Shown here: piece by piece, positions 10,432 to 19,722 of the stretch | Position numbering within the stretch: position 1 is the first letter of the stretch | Layout of the letters: every line of letters starts with the position of its first letter | Made by a program: the position numbers and the translations under genes | Source: VBDM01 sp963699535 | Lineage (GTDB): Bacteria > Pseudomonadota > Gammaproteobacteria > Burkholderiales > SG8-39 | Length of the DNA stretch: 64,000 nucleotides | Assembly (NCBI GenBank): GCA_963699535.1 | Contig: CAVOUJ010000037.1 | Span: 62,001 to 126,000 of the forward strand | Direction of reading: 5' to 3' | Notes under the pieces: model-generated | Seen by the model: the letters and a program-made list of their open reading frames with translations, nothing else | Database searches by the model: none | Told to the model about the DNA's origin: nothing

Positions 10432-11277
10432 ATGAGCGAAATCTTCGGACTCGACGCCTACTCGCCCAAGGAAGTCGCGGCGCGCGTCCGGGAGGTCTGC
10501 GTCGTCAAGGCGCGCCTCCCGCTGCTCACGATGTGGATGCTGTCGCTGCTCGCCGGCGGTTTCGTTGGCCTCGGGGCGCTGTACTACACGGTGGTGGTAA
10601 GCGACGCCACGCTGGGATTCGCCACCTCGCGGGTGCTTGGCGGGCTGTGCTTTTCGCTCGGCCTGCTTCTGGTGGTGGTCGCCGGAGCGGAGCTCTTCAC
10701 CGGCAACAATCTGCTCGCCATGGCGTGGGTGGACCGCTGCCTCAGCACGCGGGAGCTGCTGCGCAACTGGGGGGTCGTCTGCGCGGGGAATTTCGTCGGC
10801 GCTGCGGGCCTTGCGCTGCTCGTCTGGCTCTCCGGGCACCCGACGCTCAATCAGGGCGCGATCGCAAAGACCACGCTCGAGATCGCCGCGCTGAAATGCT
10901 CGCTTTCCCTGCAGGAGGCGTTCTTCCGCGGCGTGCTGTGCAACGTGCTGGTGTGCATGGCGGTGTGGATGGCAATGGCCGGCCGCAGCGTAGTCGACAA
11001 GGCAGTAGCGATCGTGTTCCCGATCTCGGCCTTCGTCGCGGCCGGGTTCGAGCACTCGATAGCGAACATGTACCTCATCCCGCTCGCGATGCTGATCAAG
11101 GCCTCGGCAGCCGCCGTGCCGGCGGGGACCGAGGCGATCACCTGGGCTGCTTTCGCCGGCAACCTCGTGCCGGTCATCGCCGGCAACCTCGTGGGCGGCA
11201 GCGTGCTGGTCGCGCTGGTGTACTGGACCATCTATCTCCGTCCGGCAGGCAAGGCCAAGCCGCTGGAAGGTGAGTAG
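10432..11277 (+). CDS. Formate/nitrite transporter (FNT) family channel
   Basis: A 281-residue pentameric anion-channel family protein with six predicted membrane helices. FNT hallmarks are visible: GAELFTGNN (selectivity-filter threonine), the lysine-bearing segment LKCSLSLQEAFFRGVLCN, VCMAVWM, and the pore histidine in GFEHSIANMY. Members move formate, nitrite or hydrosulfide; substrate cannot be told from these motifs. The gene overlaps or abuts the start of an O-acetylhomoserine sulfhydrylase gene, an enzyme that consumes sulfide, so a hydrosulfide role is worth testing. No nitrite reductase or pyruvate formate-lyase gene lies nearby. Confidence 0.88.
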   Translation: MSEIFGLDAYSPKEVAARVREVCVVKARLPLLTMWMLSLLAGGFVGLGALYYTVVVSDATLGFATSRVLGGLCFSLGLLLVVVAGAELFTGNNLLAMAWVDRCLSTRELLRNWGVVCAGNFVGAAGLALLVWLSGHPTLNQGAIAKTTLEIAALKCSLSLQEAFFRGVLCNVLVCMAVWMAMAGRSVVDKAVAIVFPISAFVAAGFEHSIANMYLIPLAMLIKASAAAVPAGTEAITWAAFAGNLVPVIAGNLVGGSVLVALVYWTIYLRPAGKAKPLEGE

Positions 11278-11287
11278 AGGCGCTGCC

Positions 11288-12589
11288 GTGGCCGACCGAA
11301 AATTCGGAATCGAGACGCTCGCGCTGCACGCGGGGCAGATCCCCGATGCGGCGACGGGCTCGCGGGCGGTACCTCTCTACCAGACCACGTCCTACGTGTT
11401 CGATTCGGCCGACCACGCGGCGAGCCTCTTCAACCTTCAGACCTTCGGCAACGTCTACACGCGCCTGTCGAACCCGACCACCGCAGTGCTCGAGGAGCGC
11501 GTCGCGGCGCTCGAAGGCGGCCGCGCGGCGGTCGCGACCGCCTCGGGGCAGGCCGCCGAGATGGCAGCGATCCTTACGCTCTGCGAGTCGGGCGATCACA
11601 TCGTTTCCGCGTCGACGCTGTACGGAGGGACCTACACGCTCCTCGAAGTGAACCTGAGAAAGCTCGGCATAGACACGACCTTCGTCAACCCCGATGACCC
11701 GGAGAATTTCCGCCGCGCGATAAGAATGAACACCAAGATCCTCTACGCCGAAGCGCTCGGCAACCCCCTCATCAATATCGTCGACATTGAAGCAGTGGCG
11801 AGAATCGCGCGCGAGGCAGGCATACCGTTCATGGTGGACAACACCGTGCCTTCGCCCTATCTCTGCCGGCCGTTCGAGTGGGGCGCGGACATCGTCGTGC
11901 ACTCGGCAACCAAGTACATCGGCGGCCACGGCACCACCATGGGAGGTCTGATCGTGGAGTCGGGCAAGTTCCCCTGGGCGGACGAGAGAATCCGCGACAA
12001 ATTCCCCGGCATGCACGAACCTTCGCGCGGCTACCACGGCGTGCGCTTCTACGAGACCTTCGGGGATTTCGGCTACACCATGAGGGCGCGAATGGAGATC
12101 CTGCGCACTTTCGGTCCCACACTTTCGCCGTTCAATTCCTGGCTGCTCCTGCAAGGCGTGGAAACGCTCCCGGTCAGGATGGAAAGGCATTGCGCGAACG
12201 CGCTCGCGGTGGCGAAATTTCTCAAGAACCACCCACGCGTCGCCTGGGTCAACTATCCTGGACTGCCTGAAGACAAGTACCACAAGCTCGCGGCGAAATA
12301 CCTGCCCAAGGGGGCGAGCGGCCTCCTCAACTTCGGAGTCAAGGGCGGCGCGAAGGCCGGCGAAAAATTCATCGAGGCCGCCACCTTCATGAGCCATCTC
12401 GCCAACATCGGCGACGCGAAAACGCTCATCATCCATCCGGCCTCGACCACGCACCGGCAGATGTCGGAGGAAGAGCAGGCCAAGGCGGGCGTCACGCCGG
12501 ACATGGTGCGAATCTCGGTCGGACTGGAGACGCTCGATGACATTCTCTGGGACATAGACAATGCGCTTTCGATCGCCACGAGCTCCTAG
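11288..12589 (+). CDS. metY: O-acetylhomoserine aminocarboxypropyltransferase (sulfhydrylase)
   Basis: A 433-residue PLP enzyme of the Cys/Met metabolism family that makes homocysteine from O-acetylhomoserine and sulfide. It begins FGIETLALHAGQIPDAATGS, has the substrate/PLP motif ASGQAAEMAAILTL, and the Schiff-base lysine in VHSATKYIGGHGTTMGG. The long insert with HEPSRGYHGVRFYETFG is typical of MetY and absent from MetB/MetC. The frame is open from a GTG at 11270 overlapping the FNT gene, but I prefer the GTG at 11288, which gives VADRKFG and has an AGAGG ribosome-binding sequence upstream. Coupling to the FNT channel upstream is tight. Confidence 0.92.
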   Translation: MADRKFGIETLALHAGQIPDAATGSRAVPLYQTTSYVFDSADHAASLFNLQTFGNVYTRLSNPTTAVLEERVAALEGGRAAVATASGQAAEMAAILTLCESGDHIVSASTLYGGTYTLLEVNLRKLGIDTTFVNPDDPENFRRAIRMNTKILYAEALGNPLINIVDIEAVARIAREAGIPFMVDNTVPSPYLCRPFEWGADIVVHSATKYIGGHGTTMGGLIVESGKFPWADERIRDKFPGMHEPSRGYHGVRFYETFGDFGYTMRARMEILRTFGPTLSPFNSWLLLQGVETLPVRMERHCANALAVAKFLKNHPRVAWVNYPGLPEDKYHKLAAKYLPKGASGLLNFGVKGGAKAGEKFIEAATFMSHLANIGDAKTLIIHPASTTHRQMSEEEQAKAGVTPDMVRISVGLETLDDILWDIDNALSIATSS

Positions 12590-12736
12590 GGAGCGGGCTG
12601 TTTCGCCGAGCGACTTGCGCGGCGACGCGCGTTACGGGTGGCCGCGCGCCGACCGCCTCAATGAAGGCGCAGGCGGCCGGGTACCCGTAGCGCGTCGCTT
12701 GCCGCGCCAGGAGCGAGGGCGAAATAGCCCGTCACC

Positions 12737-13816
12737 ATGCTGAGCTACGACATCGTCGAGCACGGCAAGCCGCTGCAGAAGGCGCTGCGCGAGACGCCGA
12801 AGCCGCAGGGTACCGAAGTGCTGGTGCGCGTGATGCGCAGCGGCGTCTGCCACACCGACCTGCACCTCTGGGAAGGCTATTTCGACCTGGGCGGCGGCCG
12901 AAGGTACTACATCAAGGACCGTGGGCAGGTACCGCCGATCACGCTCGGACACGAGCCCTACGGCGTGATCGAGGCGTTGGGCCCGGAAGCAGCGAGCGCC
13001 GTGCCGGGGACCTCGATCGGTGAAAAAGGCATCGTCTATCCATGGATAGGATGCGGAACATGCGCGGTGTGCCGTGCGGGCCAGGACAACTACTGCCTCG
13101 CTCCTTGTTTCATCGGCGCAGGAAAACCCGGCGCTTACGCGACGCACATTCTCGTTCCGCACCCCAAGTATCTGGTCGCCGCCGACGGCCTCGATCCCTC
13201 GTTCGCGGCGACGCTCGCTTGCTCGGGCCTCACCGCTTACAGTGCCGCGAAGAAACTGCAGCCCTTCGGGGCCGAGGACTGGGTCGCGGTGATCGGCTGC
13301 GGCGGACTCGGCCTCATGGGCATCGCGATTCTCGCGGTCATGGGCGCGAAGAACATCGTGGCGTGCGACCTCGACCCGGCGAAGCTCGAGGCGGCGAAGC
13401 GCCTCGGCGCGCGCGCCATCGTCGACACGCGCGCGGCTGACGCCGCAAAGCAGGTGCAAAAACTCTCCGGCGGAGGCGTCGCGGGCGCGATCGATTTTGT
13501 CGGACTCAGCGCGACGTCCAGTCTCGGGGTCGCCGCGCTGCGCAAAGGCGGCCGCCACATCGTAGTCGGCCTGATGGGGGGTGAGCTCTCCCTGGGTTTG
13601 GTCGCCGTCGCCCAGCGAGCGATCAGCGTGACCGGAAACTATGTGGGCACGCTGCAGGAGCTCAAGGAAGTCGTGGCGCTCGCAAGAGCCGGCCGGCTCC
13701 CGGCGCCGCCCGTCGAGACGCGCCCGTCAACGGAGATCAACCGCACGCTGGATGAGCTCAAGGCCGGTAAAATCCTCGGGCGCGCGGTGCTCGACTTCGA
13801 GACCGCGGGCGCCTGA
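12737..13816 (+). CDS. Zinc-dependent alcohol dehydrogenase family protein
   Basis: A 359-residue medium-chain dehydrogenase/reductase. Catalytic zinc ligands are visible in SGVCHTDLHLW (Cys) and LGHEPYGVIEAL (His, Glu). The structural zinc loop has four cysteines in GCGTCAVCRAGQDNYC. The NAD(P) Rossmann motif is VIGCGGLGLMG near residue 190, and an acidic residue follows in ACDLDPAKL, favouring NAD. Substrate is unknown. It follows metY after 147 bases in which I see no clear signal, and precedes the gamma-glutamyltransferase by 13 bases, so it is probably co-transcribed with the latter. It is not a PQQ enzyme, although a PQQ biosynthesis operon lies elsewhere in the window. Confidence 0.9.
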   Translation: MLSYDIVEHGKPLQKALRETPKPQGTEVLVRVMRSGVCHTDLHLWEGYFDLGGGRRYYIKDRGQVPPITLGHEPYGVIEALGPEAASAVPGTSIGEKGIVYPWIGCGTCAVCRAGQDNYCLAPCFIGAGKPGAYATHILVPHPKYLVAADGLDPSFAATLACSGLTAYSAAKKLQPFGAEDWVAVIGCGGLGLMGIAILAVMGAKNIVACDLDPAKLEAAKRLGARAIVDTRAADAAKQVQKLSGGGVAGAIDFVGLSATSSLGVAALRKGGRHIVVGLMGGELSLGLVAVAQRAISVTGNYVGTLQELKEVVALARAGRLPAPPVETRPSTEINRTLDELKAGKILGRAVLDFETAGA

Positions 13817-13829
13817 CCGAAGGACATTC

Positions 13830-15437
13830 ATGATGCTCGCACCCCGCAAGGCATTGCTGGATTTCACGTCGCCTTACGCAACGCGCCGCCGTCCGACGCT
13901 TGCGCGAAACGCCGTCTCCACTTCACAGCCGCTCGCCGCTCAGGCGGGCTTGCGGATGCTGCTCTCCGGTGGCAACGCAGTAGATGCTGCGCTCGCCGCA
14001 GCCATGACGCTCACGGTAGTCGAGCCGATCTCAAACGGGGTTGGCAGCGACGCCTTCGCCATCATCTGGGACGGGAAACAACTTCACGGCTTGAATGCTT
14101 CGGGCCGCTCGCCCGCCGCGTGGACCCCGGAATACTTCAAGGGCCAGAAAACCGTTCCGGTGCGCGGCTGGAACAGCGTGTCGGTTCCGGGCTGCGTGTC
14201 GGCCTGGGCGGACCTCTCGAAACGCTTCGGCAAGCTTCCTTTCCCGAAGCTCTTCGAGCCGGCGATCGATTACGCGGCGAACGGCTTCCCGGTCTCACCT
14301 TTCGTCGCCGAGCGCTGGGACCCGCAGGTACCGGAGCTGCGCGGCCAGCCCGGTTTCGCGGAGGCGTTTCTTCCCGGAGGCCGTTCGCCGCGCGTGGGGG
14401 AAATCTTCCGCTTCCCCGACCAGGCGAGGACGCTCGAGAAAATCGCCGCAACGAAGGGGGAAGCGTTCTACCGCGGAGAGCTCGCCGACCAGATCGCTGC
14501 ACATGCCCGGGCAAACGGCGGCGCCATGACGCGCGACGATCTCGCCGCCCACGCGAACGACTGGGTGGGCACGATCAGCCAGGACTACCGCGGCTTCACG
14601 ATTCACGAGATCCCGCCCAACGGCCAGGGCATCGTCTGCCTCATGGCGCTCGGCATTCTCTCGAACTTCGACGTCGCCGACCATCCGGTCGATTCCGCCG
14701 ACAGTGCGCACCTGCAGATCGAGGCGGTCAAACTCGCCTTCGCGGACGCGTACCGCTTCGTCGGTGATCCGAGTGCGATGCAGCTCACGCCGAAACAGCT
14801 GCTCGACCCGAACTACCTCGCTTCACGCGCCAAGCTCATCGACATGAAGCGGGCGCAGGATTTTGGCCACGGCTCGCCGCCCGCGAGCGGCACCGTCTAT
14901 CTCACGGCGGTGGACGCGAACGGCATGATGGTGTCCATGATCCAGTCGAACTTCATGGGCTTCGGCTCGGGCGTGGTCGTCCCCGGCACCGGGATCAGCA
15001 TGCAGAACCGGGGCTCGGGCTTTGTCCTCACGCCGGGCCACCCCAACCAGGTCGCACCGAGAAAGCGTCCATTCCAGACCATCATCCCGGGATTCGTGAC
15101 GAGGAACGACGAGCCCGTCATGAGCTTCGGCTTGATGGGCGGCAGCATGCAGCCGCAAGGCCACACGCAGATGATGGTGCGCATGGCCGACTACGGCCAA
15201 GGGCCGCAGGGGGCGATCGACGGGCCGCGGTTTCGCATTGTGCAGGGTCTGGAAGTCACCTTCGAGGACGAGTGGCCGAGCGCAACGATCGAGGAGCTTG
15301 CGCGCCGCGGCCACCGCGTCATGAAGCTCCCCGAAGACTACAACGCCTTTGGCTGCGCGCAGATCGCACATCGGCTCGAGGACGGGTATCTCTGCGCCTC
15401 CGACGCGAGGCGGGACAGCCTGCCGGTGGGATTCTAG
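13830..15437 (+). CDS. ggt: Gamma-glutamyltransferase family protein
   Basis: A 535-residue Ntn-hydrolase that is normally made as one chain and cleaves itself before the catalytic threonine. The large-subunit part shows SQPLAAQAGLRMLLSGGNAV, the conserved VEPISNGVGSDAF and NGQGIVCLMALGIL. The predicted cleavage is in SGTVYLTAVDANG near residue 355, followed by the small subunit with GLMGGSMQPQGHTQMM. The start is the ATG at 13830; the frame is open further upstream but that part only shadows the dehydrogenase gene. No signal peptide is evident, so a cytoplasmic or cephalosporin-acylase-like member is possible. The substrate is not predictable. Confidence 0.9.
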   Translation: MMLAPRKALLDFTSPYATRRRPTLARNAVSTSQPLAAQAGLRMLLSGGNAVDAALAAAMTLTVVEPISNGVGSDAFAIIWDGKQLHGLNASGRSPAAWTPEYFKGQKTVPVRGWNSVSVPGCVSAWADLSKRFGKLPFPKLFEPAIDYAANGFPVSPFVAERWDPQVPELRGQPGFAEAFLPGGRSPRVGEIFRFPDQARTLEKIAATKGEAFYRGELADQIAAHARANGGAMTRDDLAAHANDWVGTISQDYRGFTIHEIPPNGQGIVCLMALGILSNFDVADHPVDSADSAHLQIEAVKLAFADAYRFVGDPSAMQLTPKQLLDPNYLASRAKLIDMKRAQDFGHGSPPASGTVYLTAVDANGMMVSMIQSNFMGFGSGVVVPGTGISMQNRGSGFVLTPGHPNQVAPRKRPFQTIIPGFVTRNDEPVMSFGLMGGSMQPQGHTQMMVRMADYGQGPQGAIDGPRFRIVQGLEVTFEDEWPSATIEELARRGHRVMKLPEDYNAFGCAQIAHRLEDGYLCASDARRDSLPVGF

Positions 15438-15453
15438 GGCGCGAGCCGAGCGC

Positions 15454-15867
15454 CTACGGGGACGAACGCGGACCCTTTTCGTCCTTTTTCTCGAGCGCCC
15501 GAACCAGGGCCTCGCGCGCAAGCAGGTTGGCCGCCGCGTCGTCGATCGTCTGATACTTGCGCATGATGCCGCGCACCGATTCGAATCCCGCCCGGTCCAG
15601 GCGCCCCTGCTCGTAGAACAGGGCCGCAGTGAGCATGATCCCTGCGCCTTCGATGACAGGGCTCTCACTGATCACCGGGGCGGCGGCGACCTTCTCGAAA
15701 TACTGTGCGTAGAAGGCCGACCATTTCATCTGCCCCGATTCGGCGAGGGGCTCGTTGCGTCTCACCCAGTTGTCGACTTCCTGGATGCCATAGGTCTCCT
15801 GGAAAATGCCGCAGGCCGGGAGCAAGAGCGCCAGGATGATGGCGGCGATGCATCGCAGGCAAGTCAT
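15454..15867 (-). CDS. Small putative lipoprotein, unknown function
   Basis: A 137-residue protein with a lipoprotein signal peptide: a hydrophobic segment ending in LLPACG, with the lipidated cysteine near residue 19. The mature domain is mostly helical and contains YAQYFEKVAAAP and a C-terminal charged tail. I do not recognise the family. It lies between the convergent gamma-glutamyltransferase gene and the divergent glutathione S-transferase gene, so it forms its own transcription unit. Confidence 0.7.
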   Translation of the reverse strand: MTCLRCIAAIILALLLPACGIFQETYGIQEVDNWVRRNEPLAESGQMKWSAFYAQYFEKVAAAPVISESPVIEGAGIMLTAALFYEQGRLDRAGFESVRGIMRKYQTIDDAAANLLAREALVRALEKKDEKGPRSSP

Positions 15868-15970
15868 AAAAGTCGCCTATGGTAACTCACCGGGCGGCGC
15901 CGCCGGTCGCGGATAGAATGCGCGACCGGACGTGTCGACGAACCGTTCTTCCTGAAAGGCAGATCTCATC

Positions 15971-16592
15971 ATGCTCAAGCTTTGGGGCAGAATCAACTCC
16001 ATCAACGTTCAGAAGGTCCTATGGGCGCTCGACGAGCTCAAGGTCCCCTGCGAGCGTACCGACGCCGGCATGCAGTTCGGCGTCGTCAACGAAGCCTTTC
16101 TACCGCAAGCTGAATCCGAACGGCCGCGTGCCGACGATCGAAGACGACGGCTTCGTGCTGTGGGAGTCCAACGCGATCGTGCGCTACCTGTCGGCCAAGC
16201 ACGGAGCGGGAACACTGTGGCCGAACGACCCGAGGCAACGGGCGGATTCCGACCGCTGGATGGACTGGGCGACGAGCACCGTCGCGCCTGCGCTGACGCC
16301 GGTTTTCTGGGGCCTTATCCGTACGCCTCCCGAGAAGCGCAACATGGCCGCTATCGAGGCCGAGGCTGAAAAGGCCGCCCAGGCGTTCCAGGTGCTCGAG
16401 CAGTGTCTCGACGGCCGCGACTATGTCGGCGGAAAATCGCTCACGATGGGAGACATACCGCTCGGCGCTTTCGTGTACCGCTGGTACGCGCTGGACGTGA
16501 AGCGTCCCAGGCTGCCGAGGGTCGAGGCGTACTACCAGCGGCTGCAGCAGCGTCCGGCGTACAGGAAGCACGTCACGCTGCCGTTGAGTTGA
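15971..16592 (+). CDS. Glutathione S-transferase family protein (one +1 frameshift)
   Basis: About 206 residues after correction, the usual GST length. The thioredoxin-like N-domain starts MLKLWGRINSINVQKVLWAL and carries the cis-Pro and Glu-Ser glutathione site as NPNGRVPTIEDDGFVLWESNA. The helical C-domain follows (WMDWATSTVAPAL ... LTMGDIPLG). One extra base between roughly 16090 and 16100 divides the gene: the first frame reads to GVVNE and the second picks up at FYRKLNPNGRVP. Detoxification or cofactor role unknown. The neighbours are unrelated. Confidence 0.85.
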
Positions 16593-16770
16593 CGCACGGG
16601 CTGTGGTGGAGCGCGTCGATTCGAGGGAGGCCATTGTGCCGCTGTCTTCGCAGGTGGGTGGCGGCGCAGCCGAGTGTTTCAATATGTCTGAGGATGCGCC
16701 GCCGGGACCCGCCCGAAGACGCGGTTAGCGGCACCTGGCCGACAGCGAATCGACGTGCTCCGTCATCTGG

Positions 16771-17811
16771 CTAAGGTTTCGCGAGCGCGGAGAGCCGAGC
16801 GTTACGCTTCGGTTTTTCGAGCTTCCCCAGATCTTTCGCCGCCGCGTAGAAGGCGGCCAGATCACCATTTTCTTGCGAGAGCAATGCGCGGAATGCGGGC
16901 ACGAGCTCCGAGTAACTGGAAATGGACGCGAGCAGCGCGTTGTTCGCTCTGCGTGCAAACAGCCGGTCGTACCCTGAAAAGCCGCCCCAGGATGTCTTCA
17001 GCGCGCGGTATTCGTCATCGAGCTCCGCGAACAGGCGCTGCTTGCCTGCGCGTTTCTCCTCGACCGGGACCGGCCGCGCGTAGAAATCGGAGAGCCTCGA
17101 ACTATATCTGAGCATGAAGGCAACGAACTCCGAGCGCCTGCTGCGCGATTCGAGATAGGCGGTGCGTTGAGCAGGAGTCCCTTCGCGATCGAGCCAGCGC
17201 CCCACGCCTTCCTCCTCCACCAGAGACGCAAAGGACTCGTTGAACATCGTGTCGTCCTTGACGTACACGGTCTGGTGCGCGAGTTCGTGAAACAGGATGC
17301 GCGCGACCTCGGTCTCCGGGTACTGGATGAAGGTGGAGAGCACCGGATCGTCGAGCCACCCGAGCGTCGAGTACGCCGGCACGCCGCCGACATGCGTGTC
17401 GTAGCCCTGCTCCGCGAGCGCGGCGGCATACTGCCGCGCCGCTTCCTCCGAATAGTAGCCGCGATAGCTCACGCAACCGGCGAATGGAAAGCACGATTCG
17501 ACCGCCTTGACCGAGAACTCCGGCGCGGCGAATACATTCCAGACCGCGAACGGCCGGCCGAGGTCGGCGTAGCTGCGATAGCTGCCGTTATCGGGAAGAG
17601 CGAGATCGCGGCTCGCGAACTCCCGGATGACGAGCACTCGCGCGAGCTTGGCGCGCAGCGGATCTGGCGTGCCGGCTTCACGCAAGCGTTCCTCGATCGG
17701 CACCGCGAGCCGCATCAGTTCTAGATGGCCGCTCACCGCCTGGGCGTAGTAGCGGACCGGGGTGCAGCCCGAAATCAGTAGCAGCGTGCCTAGCAAGGCG
17801 ACACGAATCAC
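16771..17811 (-). CDS. Putative zinc aminopeptidase lipoprotein (PF10023-type)
   Basis: A 346-residue predicted aminopeptidase with a lipobox LLISGC near the N-terminus, so it is probably anchored to a membrane facing the periplasm. The metal site is HELAHQTVYV with a downstream glutamate in NESFASLVEEEGV, and GGVPAYSTLGWLDDP is typical of this family. The start is the GTG at 17811, which overlaps the TGA of the preceding hydrolase gene as GTGA and has a GGGAGG ribosome-binding sequence; the ATG at 17847 would overlap more. This signals translational coupling. Peptide substrate is unknown. Confidence 0.82.
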   Translation of the reverse strand: MIRVALLGTLLLISGCTPVRYYAQAVSGHLELMRLAVPIEERLREAGTPDPLRAKLARVLVIREFASRDLALPDNGSYRSYADLGRPFAVWNVFAAPEFSVKAVESCFPFAGCVSYRGYYSEEAARQYAAALAEQGYDTHVGGVPAYSTLGWLDDPVLSTFIQYPETEVARILFHELAHQTVYVKDDTMFNESFASLVEEEGVGRWLDREGTPAQRTAYLESRSRRSEFVAFMLRYSSRLSDFYARPVPVEEKRAGKQRLFAELDDEYRALKTSWGGFSGYDRLFARRANNALLASISSYSELVPAFRALLSQENGDLAAFYAAAKDLGKLEKPKRNARLSALAKP

Positions 17812-18470
17812 CTGAGGAACCCTCCCGTCCTGAAGAATGCGGTGCACTGACGCGCGACGCGCTTCGAGACCAACAGCACGGAGTGGCCGAGAGGCAAGCT
17901 CAGATGGTCGCGCATTCCCTGAAACTTTGTCTCGTCCAGACAGACGACGCCGTCGTTCGGTTCCGGCAGACGGGTTAACAGGCTGCCGACTCCGATCGGA
18001 CGTATTCCGGCGATCGCGCCGACTTCAATACGCGGATCGAGCGGGACGTCGACCGGCTTCCGCCAGATTTCGAGGCTCTTGCCCAGCAGCAACCTCCCGG
18101 CCGCGCTCCGCGCGAAGTCCGCCGCCGCCCGGCAGCCGGCGACCGGAGTTCCGAGCAGGACGGCGCGCCGGACGCGTTCGTCGGGGGAGCGCTGAAGATA
18201 TCGCAGCACGATCACGCCGCCGAGACTGTGGCCGACCAGATGCACGCGCGGCGACGTCAGCTCCGCGATCCGCCTCGCCAGCCGTGCGAGGTGGTCGTCG
18301 AGCGTATCGCGCACCGTCCGATACGTGAGGGCGTGAGCGGTGTAGCCTTCCTTGCGCAGCGCGAGGGCCAGATAGCCCATCACCCACCCGTTCATCCACG
18401 CTCCATGAAGGAGCAACACGGCCTCAGAAGAAGCTCCCGCCACCTCAGCCGCGTTCCGCAGAACTCGCAC
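17808..18470 (-). CDS. Alpha/beta hydrolase (lipase/PGAP1-like)
   Basis: A 220-residue alpha/beta hydrolase. The oxyanion segment is LLLHGAWMNGW, the nucleophile elbow is LVGHSLGGVIVL (Ser), and the likely catalytic histidine lies in LSLPLGHSVLL near the end. A short lid region is present. It resembles small lipase/esterase proteins. Its start overlaps the 3' end of the MFS transporter gene by about 26 bases, and its stop overlaps the peptidase start, so the three genes are read as one unit. No signal peptide is evident, so it probably acts in the cytoplasm. Confidence 0.8.
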   Translation of the reverse strand: MRVLRNAAEVAGASSEAVLLLHGAWMNGWVMGYLALALRKEGYTAHALTYRTVRDTLDDHLARLARRIAELTSPRVHLVGHSLGGVIVLRYLQRSPDERVRRAVLLGTPVAGCRAAADFARSAAGRLLLGKSLEIWRKPVDVPLDPRIEVGAIAGIRPIGVGSLLTRLPEPNDGVVCLDETKFQGMRDHLSLPLGHSVLLVSKRVARQCTAFFRTGGFLR

Positions 18471-19713
18471 CCCGGATCGTGAGACCCAGGGCCGCGAAGA
18501 AAGGCAGAGCCGCGATCAGGGCAAACCCGGCCCCGTAGCTTCCCGCGGCGGCGGCGACCGCGCCGAAGACCGGAGGCCCAATGAAAACTCCGGCGAATGT
18601 GAAGAACTGCGTTCCGCCGGTGACGATGGCGATCCTGCCGTCGGGGGCGAGCCGCGCCACCTCCGCGAGAAACACACCGTTCCAGCCGACCGCCGTGGCC
18701 CCATACAGGAGGCAGATTCCGAGCACGGCCCAGAGCGGCCAGGCAACCGAGAACGAGGAGGCGGCGACACCGCACAGCGCCATGGTCAAGCCGAGTATCG
18801 CGAGGACCCGGCGTGGAGCGAGAACCCGATCGGCGACGGCCCCCCAGATGATCCGGCCGAGGACCCCTGCGATCTGGGCGGCGGAAAAGATCAAACCTGC
18901 CGCAACCAAGGAATAAGCGAGCTCGATCTTGAGAAAGGACACGAGGTAGGTCGTGAAGCTGATCTGGACTGCCGAATACACCGTGGAAAGAATGGAAAGC
19001 TCGCGAATGCGGCGGTCCGCCCAGACCTCGGCGATGGGCGCGGCAAAGCGGCGAAACTGCATGCGCTGGTCGCGCGTGCGATCCCTGTCGTAGATCCGCC
19101 GGAACGGGAAGAGGACGGCGACGATCGCGGCACTTGCGAGCGCGAGGACGAGAACCGCGTTCTGCCAACTCGTCCATAAGAGTAACAGCGGCACGAGGGT
19201 TCCAGCGATCACGCCCCCTGCCGGAACGCCGGTTTGCTTGATCGAAAAAATCATGGAACGCATGCCCGGCGGAGCCGCGGCCGCGAGGATGGTGGAACTC
19301 GCCGGATTCACAAGGCCGTGAGCGGCTCCCGTCAGAACGCCGCAGGCCATGAGAAAGACCATATTGGCGCCAGCGCCCACGGCAAGACCGACCGCAACGC
19401 CGAGCACCGCGACCTGGAGTACGCGCACCGGCCCATAGCGCCCGACGAGCGTGCCGCCCGCGAGCCCCGCGAACATCGCGATCATGTAGGAGAAACCAAC
19501 CCAACGGCCCACGGCAGTCGGTTCTGCGTCGAAATCGCCGGCGGCCACCGGCGCGAGCACGGCGGGAACCGATAAGGCCATCGCGGTGAGCGCCTGCACC
19601 GCGAGCGTCATCGCGACGGTGCGGGCGAGCTGCCCCGCGCTCGATGCGTAGGCGCGGGTCAGGTCCGACGTCGCAGGGCGCGCGTCCTTCGCCTCGCATT
19701 CACCGCGGACCAC
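18445..19713 (-). CDS. MFS transporter
   Basis: A 422-residue major facilitator with about twelve hydrophobic helices. The loop 2-3 motif appears as GGTLVGRYGPVRVLQ, and a second half repeat as GRIIWGAVADRVLAPRRVLA. Helix 5 carries an antiporter-like Pro/Gly segment (KQTGVPAGGVIAG). Substrate is unknown. It begins about 10 bases after a Bug-type binding protein gene and overlaps the downstream hydrolase gene. The start at 19713 (ATG) gives a hydrophilic N-terminus of some 30 residues; a later start is possible. Confidence 0.87.
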   Translation of the reverse strand: MVRGECEAKDARPATSDLTRAYASSAGQLARTVAMTLAVQALTAMALSVPAVLAPVAAGDFDAEPTAVGRWVGFSYMIAMFAGLAGGTLVGRYGPVRVLQVAVLGVAVGLAVGAGANMVFLMACGVLTGAAHGLVNPASSTILAAAAPPGMRSMIFSIKQTGVPAGGVIAGTLVPLLLLWTSWQNAVLVLALASAAIVAVLFPFRRIYDRDRTRDQRMQFRRFAAPIAEVWADRRIRELSILSTVYSAVQISFTTYLVSFLKIELAYSLVAAGLIFSAAQIAGVLGRIIWGAVADRVLAPRRVLAILGLTMALCGVAASSFSVAWPLWAVLGICLLYGATAVGWNGVFLAEVARLAPDGRIAIVTGGTQFFTFAGVFIGPPVFGAVAAAAGSYGAGFALIAALPFFAALGLTIRGASSAERG

Positions 19714-19722
19714 CCTGTGGCA

